DNA of 64,000 nt from Silurus meridionalis (GCF_014805685.1 NC_060909.1:10810792-10874791); one strand, 5' to 3'; shown: positions 1 to 14,738, counted from the stretch's first letter. Numbers and translations: made by a program. The notes: generated from the letters alone by a model not told the origin.

Positions 1-932
1 TGGATGACGGGAGACGTAGTCCTGACGTAGTCCTGTGACTTGGCACATGACCCTCACACCAGCGCTAACAACTCAGAACACAGAAAAGAACCAATGAACC
101 AATTAAAATCTTATTAATAATTTTGCTAGTTAACTTTTTGCTAGGTGCTTTTTCTAGTCATCCTAGGTTGCTCCAGTATAATAGCTCAAATATGTGTTTG
201 AACACAAAATAACATCATTTTGTAACATCACTGAGATGCAAGTATAAAAAGAATTAAAATAAAAGTTGCCTTATGTGCAAAAATGCTCAAATGTATCAGT
301 CTATTTCATGTGTCAGGGATCACGATGCTTCTGAGATTTGTTAAGCTTAAAATCCTGGTGTACGGGACATTCTATATTACTGCCTAAAAATGTATACAGC
401 TAAAGTCTCTACCTCAGATTTTCTCAGTATGATCTTCTTGCTAGCACTAATCAGTACCAAAGACACATGGATCTCTCTGGAGAGCGCTCTTTCTCTCGCC
501 ATCTTCTTTGTTATTTAACAATGACTTGTTTTTTATCTAGACACTAGCGACTAGTTTGCTGCCATCGGCATTATGATTTTACAAAATATACAGAAAGAGT
601 GCATCTGCAATTTTAAACACAGCAGTTTTGATCTCAATAGAGCAAAAAAAAAGACCCAAAAAGCTAATGAGCTACAGTAAACAGTTGATATTCACTGAGA
701 AGCACTTATAGGTGTGCTTTTCCACATGGTGTCTGTTTTATTTAACCTCTTATATTTCACTCATTCATGAGATTCATCTGCTTTACGTACAACCATCTAC
801 ACATTATGCATGTTATGAGATGAAAAAACAAATAACCAGGTGTTTTATTATTATTATTTTGTTACTCTATCATTGTGACTTTCCAGGCTTCTCATGTGCC
901 TGTTCAAAAATAAACTAGATTTTTGCTTCCCC

Positions 933-934
<2 letters not shown>

Positions 935-979
<45 letters not shown>
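935..979. repeat. (CA)n microsatellite
   Basis: About 22 uninterrupted copies. Confidence 0.97.
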
Positions 980-980
<1 letters not shown>

Positions 981-1641
981 TCTCACTCGGTCGAATGAAA
1001 GAAGGAGGGTGGGGAGCTCAATTTATAAATAAAGTGGAGCATGTTGTTATTGATCTGGCTGGCACCCAGGTACGCAGCGACCAGATTGGGTATTGATCAC
1101 AGCATCGAGGTCGTACAGGCCCCTGCTCTTAGAACAGAGCGAGCTGATTTACTCAGAAAATTATCAAATACAGACAGCAGGGAGAATAAAAGAAAGCAAA
1201 GTAAGTGGATGCATATTAGGGCTGTCCTGCATGTGTACGATTAACTGATTTTAGTGATGTTAGAATGTATTTAAGGATTATGTATAGAATTGGTGAGAAA
1301 CTATTTATTACTTTGAGTGGATAGAATCCCATTTAACTCCTGAACCACAGTATACCAGAATTGCCTAAGTGCCTTGCACTAAAAGACTTTCAGGAATCAC
1401 AGTTTTGAAACTACTTTAATGATTAGTTTCTTTTTATTAGCCCCACCTTCAATTATGTTGCTTTTCATGGTGGGGAGATTAGTTTTCTCCGTAAATTCTT
1501 CTGGCATTTTTGGGGTGAAAGAAGCGGCCATGCGGATGGAAGATGTTCAGCCTTTATTTTATAAAAATGGCATTTTAAACTGCAAAACAATGTCATTTTC
1601 AGAAAGAGTGAGAAGGTCAGGTGATTATCAGACATTACAGT

Positions 1642-2868
1642 TATATAACCCCAATTTCAAAAACTTGCTGTGTAAAATGTAAATAAAAAGCAGAATGCAA
1701 TCATTTGCAAATCTCATGGACCCATATATTATTTACAATACAACATAGATTTGAGTAAAAGTGCCATTTTAAGAAACAATACGGTTGTTTTGTGTTTGAT
1801 GGCTGTAACATGTCTTAAAAAAAGGACAAGCAGCAAAAGGCTGGAAACAGCTGGATGAACATTTTGCAACTAATTAGGTTTGTATATAACCTTAACTTCA
1901 TACATGAGTATATAAAGAACATCTTAAAGAAGCAGAGTCTTTTAGAGGTAAAGATGGGCAGAGGCTCATGAATCTGTGAAAAACAACAACAACTGCATCT
2001 ACAAATTGTGAAACAATTTCAAAAATTTTTTCAGCAAAAAAAAAAATTTAAGGCTTTGAGTATCTACCTCGTATCTAGTATACAGTATAACGTTGTCAAC
2101 AGATTGAGAGATTTGGGAGACAGCTCTGTGTGCAATAGGCAAGCTAAAAATCAATATTGCATGCGCATGATCTTCAGGGCCTCAGGTGGCACTGTTTTTA
2201 AAAACAGGCATGCTTTTGTAATGGAAATCACTGCATAGGCTCAGAAACACCTCCAGAAATAATTGTCTGTGAATACAGTCACTGTGTCATCCACAAATGC
2301 AGGTTACAGCAAAGAAACATCTTATACACACAGAGAAGAAGCCATATGTGAATATGATCCACAAACACCACTGTCTTCTCTTGGCAAAAAAACAAAAATG
2401 AAATTGGTCTGGGACAAAGTAAAAAACAGTTTTTTAGTCACACTAATAATATTGAAAGTTATATACAGGTTTTAAAACAACATATGCTTTTATCCTGACA
2501 ACATCTTTTTTAGGGGAGGACATGCATAATTTAGCAAGACAATGCTAAACCACATACTGGGTCTATTACAACAGCATGGACTGTTGAGCAGCTTGAATCT
2601 TGTCTCAGAAATGAATAGGACAACATTCCTCTACCCAAACTCCAGGAACTGGACACCTCAGTTCCCACATGTGTACAGTCTGTTGTTAAAAAAGAGGGGA
2701 TGCTACATAGTGGTAAACATGGCCCTGTTTCAACTTTTTGAGACGTGTGATACATTTTCTCATTTTTTTCCAAACAGTTCATGTTCTATTGTAAATAAAA
2801 TATACGTTCATGATATTTGCAAATGATTGCAAAAAAAATATATATTTTTTTGGAATTAGGGTTGTAAA
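1642..2868 (+). mobile_element. Tc1/mariner-type transposon relic, family A
   Basis: Ends form terminal inverted repeats (5' ataaccccaatttcaaaaa; 3' ttggaattagggttgta). Inside are broken transposase pieces (for example FRASGGTVFKNRHAFVMEIT at about 2,170-2,238; QQHGLLSSLNLVSEMNRTTF near 2,570-2,630) matching a widespread fish Tc1-like element. Many stops and frameshifts. Confidence 0.75.
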
Positions 2869-3792
2869 AGCAGAAGGAGATTATGGGGGAAAAGCCTAGA
2901 TAGATTCATTCAGAGAAACAGGGATAGGTATGTTAGGTGAATGAATTGACACTGAACAACACTGAACAACACACTTTGCACTGAGTAAGTGTTATGTGTG
3001 TTTTATACCTATTACGCTGATAACATTATATATGGAAATGAAAATGGATACTGTAAATGACAAAATTGTAATTACTTTAATAATGAATGAATGAACAAAT
3101 GAATGAATGTGTAAAAAAAAAAAAAAGGTACACTAAGCTTTCCATGTAGAGCAGCACAAAACCAGCAATCACAGAATGTCCTCGTTTGTGTAATTGTACC
3201 TCTGCACCAAATGTCTTTCCATGACTTTTCATTATTCTTAAACAATGTACTTACACAGAGGCATAGGTTTGCATCTGTACTCATTGTGTCATTATCTCTG
3301 AAGGTTGATAATGAATCACTTTAATACAGGAGAGTGTCAGAGATGCGCTCAAGCACAATCTGTTGTTTCCTGGATATTCAGAGTATTTGAGTTCTCTAAA
3401 CAATACTGGCTGTGTCTGTAATTTGACAAGCGTGAAAGGAGAGAATTGCTGGCAGGGTTTATAGACTGAAGAAGGACACAGAAGATAATAATGACAGTAA
3501 TGTGCTTCTGTCTTTCACAATTCACATCTCTCATTTGCATAGGCCTTGAACAGCCAATGAACTGTAACTCCAACTGTATAAATATCATTGTACAAGTCTA
3601 TAATAACTTAGATTTGGGCACTTGGGACATCCTAATATGAAGTTTCTATTCTATGCCCACACCCCTATTTAAAAAATTAAATTAAACATGTTGCCATGAT
3701 TTAAAGATTTATCAAGAGATGATGTATTAAAAAGAGCGCTACTCAATTAATATAAAACACATTTTTTCACATAAAGTTCAAAATTAAAGACA

Positions 3793-4330
3793 TACACTAT
3801 GTGGACAAAAGTATTCAAACACCTGTCTTCAAGCCATATGTGGTTCTTGACCAAACTGATACCACAAACTTGGAGACATACAATAGGACATATAGGACAT
3901 CTTTATATGTGGCGCAGTAAAGTTTCCCTTCTCTTGAACTAGGAGACCAAAATCTGTTCCAGCATGACAACATCCTGGTGCACAAAGTGAGCTCCATGGA
4001 GATTTTATATTTATATTTTAGATTGGTTTGATTGGAAGAACTTGAGTATCCTTTTATAGAGCTCAGCCCTATGGAACACCTTTGGGATGTATTGGAACAA
4101 ACACCACACCCCAGGTCTCCTCACCCTACATTGGTACTTGACTTTATTAACAGGCTTGTGATTGAATGAGCACAAATCTCTACAAGCACACTCCAAAATG
4201 TAGTGGAACATGTTTCTAGAAGAGTTGACGTTATTATAACAGCAAATGAGTGGGGACTAAATGTGAAATGGGATGTTCGAAAAGAGAATTTTCTGGTCAG
4301 ATTTTCACAAACCTTTATCCACATAGTGTA
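3793..4330 (+). mobile_element. Tc1/mariner-like relic, family B
   Basis: Inverted ends tacactatgtggacaaaag and atccacatagtgta. The interior keeps a decayed transposase end (caccatgacaac-type 'FQHDN..VHK' region, then 'gagctcagccctatggaacacctttgggat', equal to P-x-EHLWD). Non-functional. Confidence 0.75.
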
Positions 4331-4697
4331 TCTTGATCAAAGACTTTCAATTCAATAAACATAGAATTAATTTTCTAGAATAAAGTTCCTTATTGTCAAG
4401 TTTTATTTCAATGTTACAATTCAGCATGTTCTTGCAGCTTCATAAACCCCCTTTAGTAGCATAATGCAGATTTCAGTAGCACAGTTTCAGATTATAAATG
4501 AAACCCATTTTATATTTTTAGTATTTTAAACCCTGCAAGAGGCAAAGTAAATCAAAAGTCCTAGTCCCAGACACAATGTTTTACCTCCACTATAGTCTTT
4601 GTTTAAAGCTTGCGCTCTGTTACTTACCTTTACATCTGTAATGTTCATCTTTAGGATTTGGCAGCAGCTCAGAGGCTCTCTGTAAAAAAGTGTGGTA

Positions 4698-4700
<3 letters not shown>

Positions 4701-4750
<50 letters not shown>
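4701..4750. repeat. (GT)n microsatellite
   Basis: 25 uninterrupted copies. Confidence 0.97.
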
Positions 4751-4753
<3 letters not shown>

Positions 4754-5290
4754 AGACAGCACTGCGGTAAACATAAGTGTGTAATTAGCTGTCAGGAAGT
4801 GTGAGCGTCACGCTGGAACAAACAGCGAAAACCTGGACCTCTTTCTGACCTCAGCGAAGGTTCAGCATTCACGGCCCAAGGCAAACACCATCTCCCAGTT
4901 TGTCGCTCTCCAACTCTACTTTTCATTATAGTGCTTATAAAAAGTTATAGAGCGTTATGACCAGCGCAGCACAGCAAGCTATAAACCTCCAGCAACCTAA
5001 ATGTCTTTCTGTAAAAATTTGTTGCTTTTATAGGCTCTGGCTTTTCCGAGTTCAATTTCATGGCAAAAACGGATGAGAGAGCATTCTTCTAACCAAATCA
5101 TCCACTGTAAAGCTTTCAGCTTTTATTTTAACTTCTCAATAATTCTCAGGAATCTTTTGTTCCACTCGTTGGGTTGCATCTTAAACCTTTCCAGTTCAGT
5201 TGTGTATTTATATTTTTTGTATTTATTATACAATCACCGCTCAGGACTTGACTTTGATATTTATTGACTTGACTTTGATATATATTTATA

Positions 5291-5296
<6 letters not shown>

Positions 5297-5373
<77 letters not shown>
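5297..5373. repeat. (AT)n microsatellite
   Basis: About 38 copies, in a wider AT-rich stretch. Confidence 0.97.
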
Positions 5374-5376
<3 letters not shown>

Positions 5377-5727
5377 GTAATCTGTTTACTAATCTGTTTA
5401 CTTCTATAAAGACAATGGTTATTGTTAAATGTGCATTTAATTAAATTTAAATTTCCTTCTTTTCTTTGTGTAAAAGTTTCTTCGTGTGGAAGCTTTATGT
5501 GCCTGTGTTATAGCAAGAAATTAAACACTATAGATAGACTAATCAACCAGACTGCTGTGATCAAGCAAGGGTATTGTAACCACCTTAAAACATTTACTAT
5601 AATAGCACATCCAGAAGCATTTTATACCTTTTATACTTCAGCCATTTACCAGATTAAAGCCAGACTTAAAATGTTTTTATTCATTTTTAGACTGAAAACA
5701 ATATGTCTTGACAGACATAAACAGATT

Positions 5728-8168
5728 CTTCTCCTTCTTTTTTTGGCTTCTCCCATTAGGGGGCCCCACAGCGGATCATTTGTCTCCAAAATGTCCCCCC
5801 CCCCGTCCTCTACATCTGCCTTTTTCAACCCAACCACCTGCATGTCTTCGCTCACCATATCCATAAACCTCATCCTTGTCTCTTTTTCTCCTTCCTGGCG
5901 GTAGGTAACCGATATACCCCATGTCCCTCCTCTGTCTAAACCGTCTCAATCGCGCCTCCCTCACCTTGTCTCTAAAACGTCCTACATGCAATGTCCCTCT
6001 AATTAACTTGTGTCCATCCTCGTCACTCTCAATAAAAACCTCAACATCTTCAGCTCTGCTACCTCCAGCTACACCTCCTGTCTTTTATTTAATGCCACTG
6101 TCTCTAAACCATACAACATCGCAGGTCTCGCCACAGTCCTATAAACTTTCCCTTTTATTCTTGCAGATACTCTTCTATCACAAATTACTCCTGTCACTCT
6201 TCTCCACCCACTCCACCCTGCCTACACACTTTTCTTCACTTCTCTAACACACTCTCCATTACTTTGCACTGTTGACCCCAGGTACCTGAACTCCACCTTC
6301 TCCACCTCTTCTCCCTGTAACCGCACCACTCCACTGCCCTCCCTCTCATTCACACACATGTACTCTGTCTTACTCCTACTGACTTTCACTCCCCCTCTCT
6401 CCAGCACATATCTCCACCTCTTCAGGTTCTTCTTACCCTGCTCGCTACTCTCACCACAAATTACAATATCAGCCGCAAACATAATAATCCGTGGAGACTC
6501 CTGTCTGACCATCAACTTGTCCATCACCACTGCAAACATGAAAGGGCTCAGAGCCAATCCTTGATGCAGTCCCACCTTCACCTTGAACCAGTCTGTCGTT
6601 CTTACCGCACACTTAACTGCTGTCACACTGTTCTCATACATGTCCTGAACCACCCTCACATACTTCTCTGCCACACCTTTTCCTCATACAATACCACAAC
6701 TTCTCTCTCAGCACCCTGTTATAAGCTTTCTCTAAATCCACAAACACACAATGCAACTCCTTCTGACCTTTTCTATACTTCTCTATTAACATTGCATCAG
6801 TGGTTCTCTTCCTTGGCATAAAACCATACTGTTGCTCAAAGATGGTCACCTCTTCTCTCAGCCTGGCTTCCACTACTCTTTCCCATAACTTCATGGTGTG
6901 ACTGATCAACTTTATTCCTGACTTTCCACTCTTCATTCTCTTAATAGCTGCTCTCACTTCGTTCTTACTAATTCTTTCCACTTCCGGCTTCACTATCTCC
7001 ACATCATCCAACCTTCTCTCTCATTTTCCTCATTCATCAGCTGGCAATCGTTACAAATCATTTTCTTCTATAATTCAACTCCTTATACAGTTTCTTAAAT
7101 GCCTTTTCCTTGGCTTTCTGCACATCCCTCTTTACCTGCTGCCACATCTCCTTGTACTCCTGCCTACTTTTCTCAATACTCTGTCGATACCAAATCTGTT
7201 TTGCCAACCTCTTTCTCCTATGATTTTCTGCACTTCCCTATTCCACCACCATGTCTTTTTGTCTTCCTTTTTCTTTCCAGATGTCACACCAACTCCCTTT
7301 CTATATGTCTCCCTTATCACTTCTGCAGTAGTTGCCCAATCATCCAGCACATCTTCACCACCACCGAGCCCCTGTCTGACCTTGTCCCTGAATCTCACAC
7401 TACAGTCTTCCTCCTTCGGTTACCACCATCTGCCCTTCCACATTCCTCTCCTTAAGACCATACCTACCCATCACCTCCTCATCACCTCTGTTCCCTTCAC
7501 TTACATGGCCATTGAAGTCTGCCCCAATCAGCGTTCTTTCCTAGTTACACTCCATCACTTTATCTAACTAATTTCAGAATCTTTCCTTCTCCTCCACCTT
7601 ACAACCCACTTGTGGAGCATAAGCACTGATGACATCATCCCTTCAACTTTCAGCTTCACGTTTATCACCCTATCAGAAACTCTCTTCACGTCCACTACAC
7701 TCTTAATGTACTCTTTCTTTTAGAATCACCCCTACACCATTTCTCTTTCCATATTTGAACAGTTTAAACCCCCTACAATGTTCCTGGCCTTACTTCCTTT
7801 CCACTTGGTCTCCTGAACACACAACATATCTACCTTTCTCCTCTCCATCATATCAGCTACCTCTCTCCCTTTACCAGTCATAGTACCAACATTTAAAGTA
7901 CCAACCCGAACCTCCACTCTCCTACACTGCTCCTTTTTCTGCTGTCTCTGTAGACATCTTCCTTCTCTCCTTCTCCTCCTTTGGCAAACAGTAGCCTAAT
8001 TTCCACCGGTACCCTGTTGGCTAACAATACCTGTGGCGGTTGTTGATAACCCGGTCCTCGACTGATCCAGTATGAAATTCAGGTTTGTGATCCGCATATT
8101 TGATTTGGCACGTTTTACACTGGATGCCCTTCATAACACAACCCTCCCCATTTATCTAACTAAGAGTT
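5728..8168 (-). mobile_element. RTE-clade LINE (Expander/BovB-like), internally deleted
   Basis: Read on the minus strand. A 5' leader (8,168-7,918) is followed by the start of an APE-type endonuclease (7,917-7,732: MEVRVGTLNVGTMTGKGREV and VQETKWKGSK), a linker (7,398-7,132), reverse transcriptase pieces (7,011-6,222) and the 3' tail ending gatccgctgtgg...gggagaagcc. Frames are broken repeatedly and parts are missing (about 2.4 kb against a little over 3 kb for full elements). Flanks share aacagatt (5,720-5,727 and 8,169-8,176), a possible target duplication. The element is dead. Confidence 0.88.
6222..7011 (-). pseudogene. RTE reverse transcriptase remnant
   Basis: Two overlapping frames (7,011-6,634 and 6,674-6,222) carry KAYNRVLREKLWY, GLHQGLALSPFMFAVVMDKL, MFAADIVICGES and SKTEYMCVNEREGSG. 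The catalytic box reads FAAD where FADD is expected, and a frameshift separates the halves, so it is inactive. Clade assignment rests on the typical NEREGSG and FRYLGSTVQSNGE segments. Confidence 0.88.
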
Positions 8169-11100
8169 AACAGATTTACAATGTAAATTCATAATTTATA
8201 AATGTATCCCTATCAGCATCTCTTGTTTTCTTTTAAGACAAAAAAAAATCCCAAGAAACCACAAAGCACTTCCACTAATGTTAAATAAACATCTCTTTAC
8301 AGTTACGTACACACGTTTGCACTTGGTATCTGATCTTCAAATTCGTTACCTTTTTCCAAGGGGAGCATCGGAACAATCATCAGCTGCCTTCCCTTGTGTG
8401 TACAGCATTCATTCATGAAGCCCCAGGTGCCTCACAGTGTGAGTGCAGCATGTCTGATCTATTCGACAGAGAGAAAGATCAGAGCATGGAGTCATCAGTA
8501 CTTTCATTTCCCAGAGCGTGGGTGTTCAGAGCCTGTGCTTACTCACTTACTCACACGCTCAGAATTATCACCAGTAGGGGATTCTTGTCTGCCAACCTGG
8601 CTGCATTTCAGACTTCTGAACCTTTTGGGAAAATCTGTGTGTGTGTGTGTGTGTATGTGTGAGAGAGAGAGAATTTGGGGGACTTCTAAATGATGTAGGA
8701 GACATCTCACAGGTTAGAGATAATCGTAATGAGCTTGACAGTGCCCTCAGAGACTCCTGTTAATTAGAATATGAATAATGTGTCTTATCTGAGCTGCCTT
8801 AACTGTTTTGGAAGGTAATACTGCAAAAAAATAAAATTCTCGTTCTCGTAAATGTGTTTTTAGAGAGGGAAAGGGAGGAATTCATGTCTAGTTCAGCCAT
8901 GAAACATTGCTTTGCACCTTTTTTACACACATAACTTCTTGTTTTATGATTACATTAACCCAGATGTGTAACACCTGTACTTCTGTTTTACCTTCCACCT
9001 CCCCAGTATCACCGGTATCGATCTGCTACAGGTTACTCTTGCTCCATAACATCTTCATGTCACAGTTTGCCTAATTAGTCACGCATTCATTTTAAGAGTT
9101 GTTATGACTGGAAAACGATATGCATGAACATATAGAGTATATGATAATACTGCCAGATATCATGATGATTAGATATGATTTATTAAGTCTGATCAGGGGA
9201 AGAGTGTAACCTTAATTTTTCTCAAAAACACTGGGTGTGAAAAGTGACACATCCTAATGGAGATGCCAGGCCACCATGTGTGCACACTTAGCACCTGAAC
9301 CTCTACTCAGGATTGAACCCAGGCCCACATTTATCTATCTATCTGAAAATAGCATTTGCGTCTACATGATGGCATCACGTGACAAAATATGTGTCATGGT
9401 TTTAAATTTCTCTGTTTTTCAGTTCAAACTACAACACAAAAATGGGAAAGAGCTTTTAAAGCACAGTTTTTTGCTAGAGAAAAAGGTGCACAGAAGGCCA
9501 ACAAGTAGACAAAAATATGTGTTAACAAATTTGTCTGGAATAACATACGTGTAGCCTGGAGCTGTGAGGTGATAACCACCGCCATGCGGCTTCTATGAAT
9601 AAATAATCTATATAAATATGTTATTTAGAATTAATATAAACAGTATCTTCACAGATATTATGCATGTGAGTCATAAATGCATCTTCCATGCTGAATTAAA
9701 TTTTCCCAGGCAACAAAAAGTAAAGCTGATTCATATATGACTTCCTATACTTACTACAGTAAGACACAAATTCTACTCGAGCCGCATCAGATCAAAGTTC
9801 ATCCATCCCTGGGGGACCATTTGTGCCTCCTTCCTGCAAATAGTGTCTGTCTGGTCCCAAGATTTTTATATTTACTTGCAATTACTTGTGCAGATGCTCG
9901 TAGGACCTTTATTTCTTCCCAGTTGGGGGAACTGGATTTGTCGAGGTCACAAGGGGGTCTTGGCTGAGTTGCCTGGATTTGTTTTTTATGTTTTTTTAAG
10001 TTCAAAAAGGTACTTGCTATGTCCCATTTTGTCTACTATCTGTTCTAAATAGTGTCTGAGATTAGAATTTAGTGTGTCCTACAATTAAAATGAGTATTTT
10101 ACAGGAACCTGGATTGTGTTTGGTAGATTTTCAGTTTGGATCCATGGACACAATTTCAGCTAATATTAATAGACTTGGCATTGAACTAGGCAATAACTAA
10201 GTGACTTACTACATACATAAAGTGCATACTTTTAGTGCATAATATAAATAAATGGATTGGGACGCAGTAACTGTCAGATGCTTCTAAAAGACATTGCATC
10301 AATTGTTGGATTCTTATACATTGTTTAACTTGATGTATGTAAACTGATGTGAACAAAGTAGACTTGTGAACTGACTGTGGAGTTGTGCAAAATGGACAGT
10401 GTATTGAGTAGTATGCCCTTTAGGTTTTTCATATATAAATGTACAATTTCACATAAATTAAATGAGGCAGCTGGCCATGTTTGGCCCCCAGGCCTTGAGA
10501 CTGACATCTGGGACCCAGGGAATAAAATTTCTACATCTATGCAACATGTATTCCTCACAGTGTAGAAGCCAATCCTGGTTAATCCAGTGATATATTACAG
10601 GCTTGTTCAGGGGTCACTATGCCAGAATCGTTTAGCTGCAGGGTTTCATTCCAACCAGATAATAGATACAACAAATACTAATCATAATATCAGGTGTGGT
10701 TTCTGATTGGCTGGAAAGAAACTCCTGTGGCTACACCCAATCCACTGATAAGATAGAAGAGCCAAAAGCTAGTTGGTGCAAAGAAATGACAGAAAGCTGC
10801 CATGACGACTTGGTTCTCTTTATTTTTTTGCCTATATTTCATATGATCTTTGGGTTCCTGTGATATGACTGCGTTCTTCCCTTAAGCGCTGGTAAAGTGA
10901 AGCGTTTAGTGACAGCAGGAGAGTCTGAAGTGTGTTAAATCACCTCCCTCCCAGCAATGAAGCACAGCACAGTGACAAATCTCGCAGCACATCTATTTCC
11001 TCTGGATTGGCATGTTGGGTCACTTTACTTTAGTGGAGAAAAGGAAATTGAGTTTCATGCTAGCTTGACAGGAATGAGAAGTCTCTTGAGTAGACTATGT

Positions 11101-12628
11101 AGATATCAAGAGACAAACTTGAATTCATTTTGCAGAATAAGAGCACATCTGGGGTTATTCTTGGCTTTGATTTCTTGGAGATTTTTTGCTAGCTGACACA
11201 TGGCATATTTATACTGGGTTATGGTTTCATAGAGAGGTGCTTAATTTAATTATTACTGGCATATCGGGAGGATTTGAGTCACATCCAAATTCATTACAGC
11301 CATGTCCATTACCTTTTCAAATTTTTATTTTACAATATTACAATATTTACAAAATGTACAATATTTACAATATTATACCTATTATATTAGGACCTGTAAA
11401 AATAAACGCAATTAATATATTTATCACACCCAAATCTATTTAAACACTTTGCATTTATATATGTTATGGTCATGCGACCTACTAATAACCTTAAAGCAAC
11501 AGCCTCGCAACAAACATCTTGTATATAGATTGTACAAATATATGTGGTGTACATGGTAGGCAGTGAATTTTTGGTGTTATGGTCGTGCACACAGTATCTT
11601 TAAAACACACCAGGGCTCTGTGATTATACAAATATCTTTCAGGTGAAAGAAAACAAATTATTATATTTTATAATATTCAGCACAAGAAAACTCTTTTGTT
11701 GCTCAGTGTTGTACAAGATTCAAAGAGTAGCTGCATCTTTATGCTCATGATTAGCTCTGAAAAGTGACAAAAGATGAGCTATGTTGAGTCTTTGTGTTTT
11801 CACACGATCACACTCACACTGCAGACGGCAAACAAGCGTTCTTAGCACTAGTCACTGCTAACGTATGTATTTATTTATTAACCTGCTGAAAAAACTCCAA
11901 TTTAGCTTAAGAGGGAAATGCTGTACCTTAGCTTCAGTTAATAGACTGAAAATACATTGTAGTGATGGGAAATTGGGATTATACGGGTCTATGGGTAGTG
12001 CATCTACATCCCTGTCATCACTTATTGTCACAGCTATGGGTAGTAAATTAATAAATAATGGTTGTGTGTGTTTGGAGACTCCGGGAGAACCTTGGGGTTA
12101 AAGTTGTTTTTTGGCACCTACACTGACACCTGCTTGTTTGAGACCTCAGGACAGACCCAGGACCTACTGAAGAAATTATAACTCTTGCTTGGTTTGGGAA
12201 TGTCTGGTAAAAAAACTGGAATGTGTGATTGAAGAAAGAAAAATTCAGGGCTGCTTTTCCCAGCCTGCTGCCACTGTGAATTCCACAAGGATTATTAGAA
12301 GGAAAGTAATTGAATACATGAATTGAATTGGACCCCTAACATGCCGAATCCCAAAAATGAAATTGCATGATTAGGAAATGAAAATACATCAACACTCATA
12401 GCCAAAGTATATATCAGACCTTTTCCTAATGATCACCATGTCAAGAGCAAAGCAAATATGTTTTTAATCACTGTCCAATATCATTAGCATTATTTTGTAA
12501 AGTGTCACATTTAATACATTATCAGAGGTCTATGTTTTCATATTTCAATCAAAATTCTGTGGTGAAACTCAAAACTGTTCTACACAGTGGACCTTTTAAG
12601 CAATTTAAACACTTGATAAACCTTAAAG

Positions 12629-12632
<4 letters not shown>

Positions 12633-12682
<50 letters not shown>
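12633..12682. repeat. (GT)n microsatellite
   Basis: 25 copies, immediately before duplication copy 1. Confidence 0.97.
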
Positions 12683-12683
<1 letters not shown>

Positions 12684-12736
12684 AGCCTAGTTGAAATCTT
12701 TTTATAATTCAGCAATACTTAATGGATGTTAATTAA

Positions 12737-13135
12737 GATGATGAAATTATCAAATAAAAAGCATATAAAATAATTAATTAATAAGGATATATTTTATTCT
12801 TGTTTGCATGACTGTTTAATAACCCTGTGATTTTTTTTATAGCACTTTATATAGTGATTTCTTTTTGACAATACATGATTGTTTTCAAATATGAACACAA
12901 TACTTTCTTTAAAATATTCACAAAAATTGTGTTAATTAATAAACTTTAAAATAGTTATTTAAAATTATTACTCTCTAGGAACTGTATTAACTATTCAAAA
13001 TAATGTTGTATAATTATTGTTACATAAAATTATATTTATTGCTGAAAAAAAAATCAGTAAGACACATGGCTCAATTTCTGTTTATTAAAAGAATTAAAAA
13101 ATAGATGATGATATTATTGATATTGCAAATGTCAT
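12737..13135. repeat. Diverged direct duplication, copy 1
   Basis: After a (GT)n array: gatgatgaaattatcaaata, then gtttaataaccctgtgattt, then gacaatacatg, and near the end tttctgtttattaaaa with gatgatattattgatattg. The same order recurs 2 kb downstream. Confidence 0.85.
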
Positions 13136-14678
13136 GCACAAGCAGTTTCTATGAAGGTAAACAGGTTGCCAGGTTTTAAACTTTTAAAATATTTTTTATG
13201 CTATTTTTCATGTCTAACTCATTACTAGATATCTTTTTCCCAGCACTTATAATATTTCTGGTATATGTGATTGTCAGGAAAAGCAGCTTGATGTAGAATT
13301 TTACATATATATATATATGTAAAATATTATTATTATTTTTTTTTTTTTAATCGTCATCTGCTGTCATATCACACATTTGGCATCACACCTTCACATTTTC
13401 ACACTTTGTGAAGCTATACCTGCCTGTTTTGTTCTTGAAACAGATTATTGCCTTACTGGCTGGAGGTCTTTCTTGACGTGTCGCAGGTCAGGAACTGATT
13501 CACAGTTATAATAGTTAAGGTTAATCACTTACTGACCCTGCTGTGCTATAGTGCTCCTCAATCTGTTTTAATCACTGGGCTGTTTTGGTTGTTCTATACC
13601 ATCAACCTCTAATTATGCTCTAATTATCTGGACCTTTGGAAATACTTTCCTATCTTGCTGCTACTGCTCACTTTCCATTGTTATGATTTTACCCTGAAAG
13701 GTACAACTGATTAGTTATGATTGTTACCCTTTATACTTTATAGCATGATTGTGTTAAATTCTCTATACTAATTGATGAGTAGGTGTTGATTAGTTTTCTA
13801 TATTAGCACCTGTGACAGTAATGCATCACTAATTCCAGGCCAGAGGAGTTGCATTTTATGCAGTAACGTAATTAATAATAGAAACTAACATATTTTTGAT
13901 GTTCTGCAACATTCAAAGAAAAAAATAAATAGATAAAGTGTATGGTATACTTTAAAAAATGAACTTAAAAACAGGAATACATCACAAAAGGTATCAGTTT
14001 CCTGTTGTAGTAAAATCTTTGTCAACTGTGTGACTGCAGTATCGCTGCTTCATTGCAGCACACTATTGTTGGGCATTTTCCAATAAGAGCATATGCTTGC
14101 TGTTTTAATAAAGCAAACTGCAGATTGCATTAGGATGGCTAATGTACTGTATACAGATCCTCTAAGGTCACTTTGGGTCATTCCTTTTACCTGAAAATAA
14201 ATGTATTATGGTTTAATTATATAGCTTTATTCATGTTACTGTCAGTTATTCAGTGATTTTGTGTTGTATGCAAAATTATATCCTCTTAAGCTTACGGTTT
14301 TACTCAGAAATGTTCTTCTGCTCGTTCATGATTAAAACCAGCTGCTGCTCTCAGTCATATCAGTGTGTTTATAGCAGCTCTCTCTGGAGGTAACAGATAA
14401 TAAATAGATGTGTAAGCGATGTGGAGCTGAGAGATTTCGGCCTTAATGAATCCATCACTGGCGAAACCTGTGAGGCTGGAGGGTGATTTTTCACCCTTAA
14501 GAATATTAACAATAACACTTAATGGGTTTGTTTGGACAGGCGTCAGAGTCCGGGGCAACATTTTACCTCATCATAACAGCGTTAATATGCAGAGAATGAG
14601 TGAAGTGTAAACGTGCATATCTCACCAGTTAAGCCAAGGGCTTATGTGTACACGCTTACACAAATCAAGTCAAATAAG

Positions 14679-14680
<2 letters not shown>

Positions 14681-14738
<58 letters not shown>
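14681..14738. repeat. (GT)n microsatellite
   Basis: 29 copies, immediately before duplication copy 2. Confidence 0.97.

Noticed and set aside
7099..7567. Plus-strand Ser/Pro/His-rich frames of more than 110 codons
   Set aside because: Reverse-strand shadows of the RTE LINE coding region.
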